Assembly: GCA_013813945.1 (NCBI GenBank)
Contig: JACCQV010000854.1
Span: 1 to 17,975, forward strand
Direction: 5' to 3'
DNA from: Deltaproteobacteria bacterium
Lineage (GTDB): Bacteria; Myxococcota_A; Polyangia; Haliangiales; Haliangiaceae
DNA length: 17,975 bases
The notes beneath the pieces were generated by a model. It had not been told where the DNA came from and made no database searches. It saw only the letters and a list, made by a program, of their open reading frames with translations. Numbering within the stretch: the first letter of the stretch is position 1; every line of letters starts with the position of its first letter. Position numbers and translations under genes: made by a program. Below are positions 1 through 6,369 of the stretch, one piece after another.

Positions 1-2
1 AC

Positions 3-131
3 ACATCCAGCGTCTGGAAATGGAACATCGACCCGGTATCGGCCGGTGGCTCGGCCGGTTGCCTCGGAGTCGCCTACGCAGACGCCTACGCCTACGCCTA
101 CGAGGTCAACACAAGCGATCCCTGGGGCTAG
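3..131 (+). CDS. C-terminal end of an unidentified protein (partial, runs in from left edge)
   Basis: An open frame enters from the left edge and stops with TAG at 129-131. It gives 42 residues beginning TSSVWKWNIDP and ending EVNTSDPWG. Third positions are mostly G or C, as expected for a real gene in this genome, and the peptide looks like a protein end, with tryptophans and an alternating YAYAY strand. The alternation comes from a six-base GCCTAC repeat near 72-102. The stop overlaps the stop of the opposing lipoprotein gene, so the two genes converge tail to tail. The piece is too short to assign a family. It could be the last beta strand of a secreted or cell-surface protein, but that is only a guess. 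Confidence 0.55.
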   Translation, partial: TSSVWKWNIDPVSAGGSAGCLGVAYADAYAYAYEVNTSDPWG

Positions 132-949
132 AGCAGGATCGGCGCCGACGTCGTCACACCGGCGCCGAACCAGCGCACGCCGCTCGTGTTGAGCATCGTG
201 GCCGCACCGCTCGTCGAGTTGATCTCGATCAGCTTGCCGGTATCGGCATCGAAGCCGTCGTCGACGAAGCCGTAGATCTTGCCGCCCCAGAAGCCGAGGC
301 CGAAGATCTTGTCGTAGCCAGTCGCGGTCGCGAGCGGCGTGGCCTTCCACGTCGTGGTGTCGATCCGCGCGAGGTAGTCCGTCATGCCGGAGCCGACGTT
401 GACAGTCGCGAACACGCCGAAGCCGCGCACGCCGAAGATGTCGCCGCTCGAGACGACCTGCATGCTGTTGTGCATGCCGTAGTTGCCGAGCAGCGTGGCG
501 CTGCCGGTGGTCTCATCGATCTTGTAGACGTTCCCCTGATCGTTCGCCGAGATCAGAATGTCCGGATCGTTCATCGTCGCGCCGGGGACGTACGACAGGC
601 TCGTGAAGTTCTGTGCGCTCGCCGAGAGATCGCGAATGAGGGTCGCGGCGCCCGTGGTCGCGCTGATCGAGTACAGCTTGAGGCGGGTGATGCCGACCAG
701 GCGGTCGTCCTTGTCGACCGCGAGATCGAGCAGCCCGGTGTCGAGTCCGGCCATCGCGCCGATCTCGGTCGGCGCCAACGTGGTCGGATCGAGCCGATAG
801 AGCCGGTCGCCGCTGTGGCCATAGACCCGCGACACGGCGGGTGTCGCAGGTGAGTCGACCTGGGAGCCAGGCGCGTCGACCGTGTCGTTCTCACGACCTG
901 CAGGTCCGCATGCGGCCAGGAATGCGAGCGAGCCCAGGAGAATCCTCAT
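128..949 (-). CDS. Secreted lipoprotein with beta-propeller-like repeats
   Basis: The product is 273 residues from the ATG at 949. An in-frame ATG at 994 would add 15 residues, but the 949 start puts a classic type II signal first: basic MR, hydrophobic stretch, then lipobox LAAC with lipidated Cys14. Gly15 at position +2 does not favour inner-membrane retention, so outer-membrane placement is likely. The mature part has repeated motifs of the kind DRLYRLDPTT, KLYSISATTGAATL, NVYKIDETTGSATL and KLIEINSTSGAATML, spaced about 40-50 residues apart. This is typical of propeller blades in NHL, PQQ-like or DUF-type secreted proteins. No enzymatic motif is visible. It diverges from the Ser/Thr kinase gene across a 95-base gap. 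The exact family and ligand are unknown. Confidence 0.8.
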   Translation of the reverse strand: MRILLGSLAFLAACGPAGRENDTVDAPGSQVDSPATPAVSRVYGHSGDRLYRLDPTTLAPTEIGAMAGLDTGLLDLAVDKDDRLVGITRLKLYSISATTGAATLIRDLSASAQNFTSLSYVPGATMNDPDILISANDQGNVYKIDETTGSATLLGNYGMHNSMQVVSSGDIFGVRGFGVFATVNVGSGMTDYLARIDTTTWKATPLATATGYDKIFGLGFWGGKIYGFVDDGFDADTGKLIEINSTSGAATMLNTSGVRWFGAGVTTSAPILL

Positions 950-1044
950 ATCGCGGCGGACTCTAACCGACAGACCGGAACAGAAACACTGCAATTCGAT
1001 CGTGACAGCGTCAACCAGAGTGAGATCATGGGAATCTCGTTTAG
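950..1044. promoter_or_regulatory. Divergent intergenic region with weak promoter candidates
   Basis: This 95-base gap must hold the promoters of both the lipoprotein (-) and the kinase (+), unless these lie inside coding sequence. On the - strand, TTGACG (1014-1009) sits 17 bases before CAGTGT (991-986). The first box is good but the -10 box is poor. On the + strand, GGAAC (977-981) is followed 15 bases later by CGAT (997-1000), loosely like an ECF sigma-factor promoter, with the second box imperfect. Neither is convincing alone. They are recorded because they are the only candidates in the gap. Confidence 0.25.
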
Positions 1045-4000
1045 GTGAGGCGAGTTGAGTCTCGCCGGAGCCCTCCGACCACGGTACCGATGCCCCCGCC
1101 GCCGCCCGTCCCCGACCGCACCGTCACCCTTGCGCCGCGCGAGTCAGATGCGTCTGTCGGAGCTCGGGCTCCCGCCCCGATAGCGGCACCCCCGACGGAC
1201 GATCCCGAGCGCTACGAGCTCGTCGGCGAGCACGCACGCGGTGGTCTCGGACGCGTCGTGCGAGCGGTCGACAAGCGGCTCGGCCGCACGGTGGCAGTGA
1301 AGGAGCTGCTGCGGCACAACGAGTCGAACGAGGCGCGCTTCATGCGCGAGGCATTGATCACCGCGCGCCTCCAGCATCCCGGCATCGTGCCGGTCCACGA
1401 GGCCGGCCGCTGGCCGAGCGGCGACCCGTACTACGTGATGAAGCTCGTCGAGGGCCGCACGCTCAAGGAGCTGATCGCCGAGCGTACGCCGCTGCGGGAT
1501 CGGTTGAGCCTGTTGCCCCACGTGATCGCGGTCGCGGATGCCGTCGGTTACGCGCACTCGGAGGGCGTCATCCATCGCGACGTCAAGCCGTCGAACATCA
1601 TCGTCGGCGCGTTCGGCGAGACGATCGTCGTCGACTGGGGCCTCGCGCGCGACTGCCGCCGCGACGTACCCGAGCCCGAGCTCGGCGACTACGTGTCGCC
1701 GTCCGGATCCGGTCCGGTCTCGACCGTGTCCGGGAAGGTCGTCGGCACGCCCGCGTACATGTCCCCGGAGCAGGCGCGCGGCGAGCTCGTCGACGAGCGC
1801 GCGGACGTCTATGCGATCGGCGCGGTCCTGTACGAGCTGCTCGCCGGAACCCCGCCGCACGTCGACACGACGCCGCAAGCAACCCTCGATCGCGTGCTCG
1901 CCGGTCCGCCGCTGCCGTTGACCTCCGCGGTACCGCACGTCCCCGGCGAGCTCGGGACGATCGTCGCCAAGGCGATGGCCCGCGATCCGCAGGCCAGGTA
2001 TGCAAACGCGACCGCACTCGCCGAGGATCTGCGTCGCTATCAGACCGGCAAGCTCGTCAGTGCACACTCGTATTCCGCCTGGTCGCTGCTGCGGAAGAAG
2101 GTCTCGCAGCACCGCGGCGTCGTCGCAGTCGCGCTTGCCAGCACGATCGCGCTCGGTGTCGTCGGCGTCGAGTCATTTCGCCGCGTCGTCCACGAGCGCA
2201 ACATCGCGCAGCACGAGCGTGGCCGGACCGAGGATGCGCTGTCGCAGGCCGAGAAGCGGAAGCGCGAGCTGGTGCTGCTGCAAGCGATGACCGCGCTCCG
2301 CAAGGATCCGACGGCAACTGTGGCCTGGCTCAAGACGTACGAGATCGGTGACGAAGACCGAGCGCAGATCGTCAACGTCGTCGATGAAGCCGTCTCGCTC
2401 GGCGTCGCTCGTCACGTGTTTCGCCCCGGGGAGTGGGCCGTCGATGCGGTGTTCACGCCCGATGGCTCGCGCGTCGTCGTCGCCGTACGCGATGGCGTGA
2501 TCCGCGCCTACGACCTGCGGACCGGGTTGTCGACGTCGCTCGGTACCGCGCCGTCCGCGCCCGAGGTGATCGAGCTGGCACCCGACGGCAGTGCAGCGAT
2601 CACGGCTGGCACGCTCGGTGAGGTGATGCTGTGGCCGCTCGACGGCGGCGCGCCGCGAACGCTGATGCCGAGCACCGGTCGGATGGCGATGTCGCTTCGA
2701 TTCTCGCCGGATGGCACCCAGGCGCTCGTCGATCGGGACAAGGGTGTGCTCGAGGTCGTCGCGCTCGCGGGCGGCGAAGCCACATACATCGGCGTCAAGG
2801 GTGCGCTGAGGGCGGTCGTCGCCGATCGCGATTGGTCGAAGCAAGCGATCCTGAGCTCGCCGAACGCGATCTCCGCGCTCGACGGGAAGGTTCAGCGATC
2901 GCTCGGCTCGACGACAAAGGCGATCACGTACCTCGGTATGTCACCGACGGGCGACCTCGTGATCGTTCACGATGGCGCCTCGGTCTGGTCGATACCGTAC
3001 GCCGGCGGCGCGATGAAGCAGCTGACGAGCTATCCGCACAAGCTGATCGGTCTCGCATGGTCGCCGGACGCAAAGACGCTTGCGCTGGTCGGGCACGCGC
3101 ATGATGTCGTGTTGATCGACGTCGCCACGAGCAAGGTCCGCGAGCTGCGCGGCCATACCGATGCGCTCTACACGGTGGCCTGGACGCGCGACGGCAAGCG
3201 CCTGCTGTCGGCAAGCGACGACGCCACTGCACGCGTGTGGACCATCGCCGATGGCACCTCGACGGTCCTTCGCGGCCACGACGATGACGTCTATCGCGCG
3301 CGGTTCTCCGCCGACGAGCGCCAGGTCGCGACCGCGAGCCTCGATGGCAGCGTGCGCGTGTGGCAGATCGATCGCTCCGATGCGCGTGTGCTCACCGAGA
3401 TGGGTGCCATCGAGAACCTCGTCCTCGAGGGTGACGTCGCGGTCGTGCGCACTTCGACGTCTGTCGCGCGCTGGAACATTGCGTCGGGTCAGCGCGCGGG
3501 CCTGTTCTCATGGGGGCAGGATCAGAAGAGCCTCGGAACTGGCGTGCCGTCGCGCGATGGCGAGCTGTTGCTCGTGCCCGGCGCAGACTGGTCGATGGAG
3601 CTGCGCCATCGCGACCGCCCCCCGCTCCAGCTCGTCGGGCATAAGGGCGCGATCACGAGGCTCGAGTTCTCGCGCGACAACAAGTTCCTGTACTCGGCGT
3701 CGTCCGATGGCACCCTGCGCCGCTGGGACACCACGACCGGGGCATCGTCCTTCATCGTCGAGGGAACGATCGCCGTGCGCGGATTCGCGCTCGCCGCGGA
3801 TGGCCGGATCGCAGTGCAGGTGGGCGACGAGGCCCGCATGATCGCGGCCGATGGAACCTCGACGACGCTCGGCAAGGGCGGCAAGTGGTGTGTCGCGTAC
3901 GCCGAGTTCGACAGGGTAGGCGATCGCTTGATCATCAACCGATGCGACCGCAGCGTCGCGCTTGTCGTCGGCTCCGAGGTCCTGGACCTGGCCGATGCGT

Positions 4001-4449
4001 ACGCGACGAACCGGATCGGGGCTTCGAAGGACGGCACCATGATCGCCGGCGCGATGGGCGATCGCACCGTGCGCGTCTGGGATGCACGCACCGGCAAGCA
4101 GCTCCACGTCCTGCGGGGTCACACCGATCTGGTGATGGACGTCGCGTTCTCACCCGATGGCAGCCAGGTCGCCTCGTCGAGCTACGACAAGACGATCCGG
4201 ATCTGGCAGCTCGGCACGCACCGCGCTCGTGTTCTGCGTGGCCACTCGAGTGCGGTGGATCGTGTTGTCTGGCGCGACGACTCACATCTCGTGACCGGTG
4301 GTCGCGATGCCACGCTACGGATCTGGGACGTTCCGTCGATGAGCTTGCCGACGCCCGCGGAGCTCGCCGCTCGGCTGTCGGCGGCGACGAGCGCCCGGAT
4401 CGATCTCGATCGCCCGACGACCGTCGACGGTGCGGGCGGATCGTCCTGA
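1045..4449 (+). CDS. Transmembrane Ser/Thr protein kinase with C-terminal WD40 propellers
   Basis: This is a 1134-residue Hanks-type kinase, numbered from the GTG at 1045. An ATG at 1090 would remove 15 residues, and neither start has a strong Shine-Dalgarno sequence. A proline-rich leader precedes the kinase domain (about 57-335): glycine loop GEHARGGLGRV (61-71), VAVK lysine K86, catalytic HRDVKPSN (177-184) with D179, metal-binding DWG (197-199) in place of DFG, and GTPAYMSPEQ (234-243). All catalytic residues are present, so it should be active. A hydrophobic segment near 358-376 is a probable membrane helix, followed by a charged coiled-coil-like stretch. From about 465 to 1110 come WD40-type repeats, the clearest starting at GH residues 703, 744, 865, 1025 and 1066, enough for two propellers. 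The layout suggests a cytoplasmic kinase and a periplasmic propeller that senses a ligand or partner. Confidence 0.93.
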   Translation: MRRVESRRSPPTTVPMPPPPPVPDRTVTLAPRESDASVGARAPAPIAAPPTDDPERYELVGEHARGGLGRVVRAVDKRLGRTVAVKELLRHNESNEARFMREALITARLQHPGIVPVHEAGRWPSGDPYYVMKLVEGRTLKELIAERTPLRDRLSLLPHVIAVADAVGYAHSEGVIHRDVKPSNIIVGAFGETIVVDWGLARDCRRDVPEPELGDYVSPSGSGPVSTVSGKVVGTPAYMSPEQARGELVDERADVYAIGAVLYELLAGTPPHVDTTPQATLDRVLAGPPLPLTSAVPHVPGELGTIVAKAMARDPQARYANATALAEDLRRYQTGKLVSAHSYSAWSLLRKKVSQHRGVVAVALASTIALGVVGVESFRRVVHERNIAQHERGRTEDALSQAEKRKRELVLLQAMTALRKDPTATVAWLKTYEIGDEDRAQIVNVVDEAVSLGVARHVFRPGEWAVDAVFTPDGSRVVVAVRDGVIRAYDLRTGLSTSLGTAPSAPEVIELAPDGSAAITAGTLGEVMLWPLDGGAPRTLMPSTGRMAMSLRFSPDGTQALVDRDKGVLEVVALAGGEATYIGVKGALRAVVADRDWSKQAILSSPNAISALDGKVQRSLGSTTKAITYLGMSPTGDLVIVHDGASVWSIPYAGGAMKQLTSYPHKLIGLAWSPDAKTLALVGHAHDVVLIDVATSKVRELRGHTDALYTVAWTRDGKRLLSASDDATARVWTIADGTSTVLRGHDDDVYRARFSADERQVATASLDGSVRVWQIDRSDARVLTEMGAIENLVLEGDVAVVRTSTSVARWNIASGQRAGLFSWGQDQKSLGTGVPSRDGELLLVPGADWSMELRHRDRPPLQLVGHKGAITRLEFSRDNKFLYSASSDGTLRRWDTTTGASSFIVEGTIAVRGFALAADGRIAVQVGDEARMIAADGTSTTLGKGGKWCVAYAEFDRVGDRLIINRCDRSVALVVGSEVLDLADAYATNRIGASKDGTMIAGAMGDRTVRVWDARTGKQLHVLRGHTDLVMDVAFSPDGSQVASSSYDKTIRIWQLGTHRARVLRGHSSAVDRVVWRDDSHLVTGGRDATLRIWDVPSMSLPTPAELAARLSAATSARIDLDRPTTVDGAGGSS

Positions 4450-4480
4450 CCCCTGTCCGTGAACCGGTCTCCACACGCCT

Positions 4481-4533
4481 GGTTTCACCTGGTCTGGCTT
4501 CGCTATCGTCTGATACTGCGCGAGCGTGAAACC
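4481..4533. repeat. Inverted repeat between convergent gene ends
   Basis: GGTTTCAC at 4481-4488 is the exact reverse complement of GTGAAACC at 4526-4533, with 37 bases between. It lies in the 175-base gap between the kinase stop and the small lipoprotein stop, which otherwise shows no + strand gene. It could fold in RNA from either strand and protect or end transcripts of both convergent genes. There is no T-run, so it is not a standard intrinsic terminator. Confidence 0.3.
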
Positions 4534-4624
4534 GGACGGCATGGGGCCGACCTCGGGATCGTGCTCCGGCCGCCATATCGACGCGACGCGCGACTTCACG
4601 TACGTCGTCGTGCCGTAGACCTGG

Positions 4625-4942
4625 TCAGGCGTCCGGCAGCTCCATGTCTCTGGCACGAACGTACGCAGCGCACGCGTCCATCTTCTCGACCTGGCTCGCG
4701 CTGGTCTGATTCAGATTGACGGTGAGGTAGTTGATGCAGTCCGGCGTGGTCGTGCCGCACGCCGACGTCATGCCGTCGATCGGGTGATCGAGGCAGCACT
4801 GAACGATTGCATCGGGAACGAGCTGGGCCGCATCCATCGTGCGGCTATCGAAACATTCCTGGTACGTCGGGAACGACTCCGGCGGATCCTCGCCACAGGC
4901 CGACACCAGGATCACCATCAGCGCGAAGAGGCGTGCTCGCAT
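4625..4942 (-). CDS. Small cysteine-rich lipoprotein
   Basis: The product is 105 residues with a clear lipoprotein signal: MRAR, a hydrophobic core, then lipobox VSAC with lipidated Cys16 and Gly at +2. After the lipidated cysteine there are six cysteines (30, 49, 50, 62, 69, 91), including an adjacent Cys-Cys pair. An even number in an exported protein suggests three disulfides holding a small, probably helical, domain. No family is recognised. It lies 62 bases downstream of the DUF2383 gene on the same strand, so it may be read from the same transcript or from its own promoter. No good Shine-Dalgarno sequence precedes the start. Coding-like sequence continues past its stop in another frame, which is described among the findings. 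Confidence 0.75.
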   Translation of the reverse strand: MRARLFALMVILVSACGEDPPESFPTYQECFDSRTMDAAQLVPDAIVQCCLDHPIDGMTSACGTTTPDCINYLTVNLNQTSASQVEKMDACAAYVRARDMELPDA

Positions 4943-5004
4943 GGCCGGAACGTACTACGCCCGGCCATGCGCTAGCGATTTCCGATGTCGATCAAGACGT
5001 CGGG

Positions 5005-5442
5005 TCAGTCCATCCGGTGCTTGAGTGCACTCAGCCGGTCATGGGTCTGCTGCTGCGCCGGTCGCAGTCTTGTCTCCACGAGCATGCGGGCCTGCGGCTC
5101 GAGCTCATCGGCGTCTGCCTTGTAGTCCTTGAGACCATGATCCTCGCCCTCTTCGAGCGCGGCGATCGCGGCTTTCTTGCCGAGGACCTTCGCACCACCC
5201 TCGACGACCTTTGCGAACACTCCCCACGGACCGGAGCCGGATGCGGGCTCGCCGCCGGCGGCGATGATCGCCTCTTGCAGCATCATCACGCGGTCCTGAT
5301 GCGACTTGAGATTGACGAGCAGCTCGTCGCGCGCCGTGCTGATGTCATCGACCTTGTCGAGAGCCATCTGATAGGTCTCGACCGCCGACATCTCGCCACG
5401 CAGGAAGCTGTTCAGTTGTTCGACGCTGGATTTGGTAGCCAT
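5005..5442 (-). CDS. DUF2383 family ferritin-like four-helix protein
   Basis: The product is 145 residues, the usual size for DUF2383 proteins, which share the ferritin-like four-helix fold. The N-terminal part SSVEQLNSFLRGEMSAVETY, with the following DKVDDI segment, matches the family pattern of a helix holding a Glu and a Tyr. The central LKSHQDRVMMLQEAI helix supplies the His/Glu face, and the gapped GSGPWGVFAKVVEGG segment is also typical. No signal peptide is seen, so it acts in the cytoplasm. Some relatives are linked to stress or spore formation, but no reaction is established. A good Shine-Dalgarno sequence (GAAGGGA, reverse of 5451-5457) precedes the ATG. It starts 23 bases after the PDZ gene on the same strand, so the two are probably one transcript. 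Confidence 0.82.
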   Translation of the reverse strand: MATKSSVEQLNSFLRGEMSAVETYQMALDKVDDISTARDELLVNLKSHQDRVMMLQEAIIAAGGEPASGSGPWGVFAKVVEGGAKVLGKKAAIAALEEGEDHGLKDYKADADELEPQARMLVETRLRPAQQQTHDRLSALKHRMD

Positions 5443-5465
5443 GATTGAGGTCCCTTCTCGGTTGG

Positions 5466-5777
5466 TTATTTCGTCATCTGGAGGACGGTCACGTACGGCT
5501 CCTCGCCGCGCTTGCCCTTGATGACGATCCTGTCCTTGGTCGCTGCGGCATCCGCTGCCTGATAGGCGGCGGCCACGCTGACCAGTGGCATGTCATTGAT
5601 CGATTCGATCGTGTCGCCGTTCTGCGCGCCGAGCCGAGCGGCGGTCGTACCCGGCTTCACGCCGACGATGCGCATCGCGGACTGCCCGACGATCCGCTCG
5701 AGGTCGACTCCGCCTTCACCTGTCATGAGATTTCGCAGATCGCTCGTCGTGATCGCGTGTTCGGTAGTTCTCGGCAT
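5466..5777 (-). CDS. Small PDZ-domain protein
   Basis: The product is 103 residues. Residues about 35-100 form a single PDZ-like domain: a strand MRIVGVKPGTTAARLGAQNG, then DTIESINDMPLVSVAAAYQA, then a final KDRIVIKGKR and PYVTVLQM strand. The pattern resembles the C-terminal PDZ of type II secretion GspC and of DegP/HtrA-like proteins, but no protease, membrane or secretion domain is attached. The short N-terminal arm has no signal peptide, so a cytoplasmic adaptor role is most likely. It is the first gene of the pair with DUF2383. Its start has no visible Shine-Dalgarno sequence. A TATAGC box lies only four bases before the ATG, so a downstream start (Met18) or a leaderless transcript is possible. 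Confidence 0.75.
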   Translation of the reverse strand: MPRTTEHAITTSDLRNLMTGEGGVDLERIVGQSAMRIVGVKPGTTAARLGAQNGDTIESINDMPLVSVAAAYQAADAAATKDRIVIKGKRGEEPYVTVLQMTK

Positions 5778-5799
5778 GCGCTATAGCCAAGCAAGGTCG

Positions 5800-6369
5800 A
5801 TGCCGCGCACCCCGGGCCAGCTCCATGCGTTGCGCTCACGGCGTGAGCACGCACAAGCGAATCGAGCGCTCGCGCGCATGTTCCGGATGACGGGTGCGCG
5901 TAGTGCCGTGGTCCGACTTCACGAGGGTCCTCTCGAGACCCTGTATCTGCCCGATCTCGACATCTGGCTCGCAGCGCACGCGCTCGCGAATCGCTATCGC
6001 AACGCGTTTGGACCGGGCGATCCGGTAGGGCGCCGCAACCTGTGGCCGAGCATCCAGCTCAACCTCGCGCTCGCGCCCGGCAGTGCACGGCCCCATGCGC
6101 GATTTCTTCGCGATGCCCGCGAGCGGATCTGGATCGCACACACCGGCACGCTCGGCGGAAGACAACCGGGTATCTCGCGCGCAGGTTTCCTCGATCTGCT
6201 CGGTGGCGGGCGACCCGTCACGATCGATGGTGCAACCGAACAGCTCGTGGTGCTCGGGACGCTGGCCGAGCCCTTCGGCTTGCTCGCTCAGATCGCGCGC
6301 GTCACGCATGCGGCGAGCCACTTTCGCAGTGCTCTCGCGGCCGGGCTGTCTACCGGCGCGAGCGGCTGA
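5800..6369 (+). CDS. Hypothetical protein, 189 residues, no family recognised
   Basis: I chose the ATG at 5800 because AAGG (5793-5796) precedes it. An in-frame ATG at 5776 would overlap the divergent PDZ start, and another lies at 5878. Codon use fits the genome, and the protein has ordinary hydrophobic patterning, unlike the opposite strand. It has a basic N-terminus rich in Arg and Ala, a middle segment LPDLDIWLAAHALANRYRNA followed by GPGDPVGRRNLWPSIQLNL, and a C-terminal part that looks globular. There is no signal peptide, membrane helix or metal-binding motif. It starts 22 bases from the divergent PDZ gene and its 3' end overlaps the diguanylate cyclase gene by 20 bases in the opposite direction. 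Its function cannot be inferred. Confidence 0.6.
   Translation: MPRTPGQLHALRSRREHAQANRALARMFRMTGARSAVVRLHEGPLETLYLPDLDIWLAAHALANRYRNAFGPGDPVGRRNLWPSIQLNLALAPGSARPHARFLRDARERIWIAHTGTLGGRQPGISRAGFLDLLGGGRPVTIDGATEQLVVLGTLAEPFGLLAQIARVTHAASHFRSALAAGLSTGASG
5834..5848. repeat. Short perfect inverted repeat near divergent gene starts
   Basis: GCTCAC-GGC-GTGAGC is a perfect 6-base palindrome with a 3-base centre. It lies 57-71 bases upstream of the PDZ start and 34 bases inside the assigned start of the + strand hypothetical gene. The position would suit an operator controlling the - strand pair. It may be chance in G+C-rich coding sequence. Confidence 0.25.

Noticed and set aside
72..102. Tandem six-base GCCTAC repeat
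   Set aside because: Short and imperfect, and it encodes the alternating YAYAY end of a partial gene. It is not a CRISPR or minisatellite.
4481..4533. Inverted repeat considered as an intrinsic terminator
   Set aside because: The 37-base loop is long and no T-run follows on either strand. Kept only as a low-confidence repeat.
4459..4719. + strand open frame between the kinase and lipoprotein genes
   Set aside because: Arg-rich composition, no ribosome site and no domain. It overlaps the - strand lipoprotein, which has a clear lipobox.
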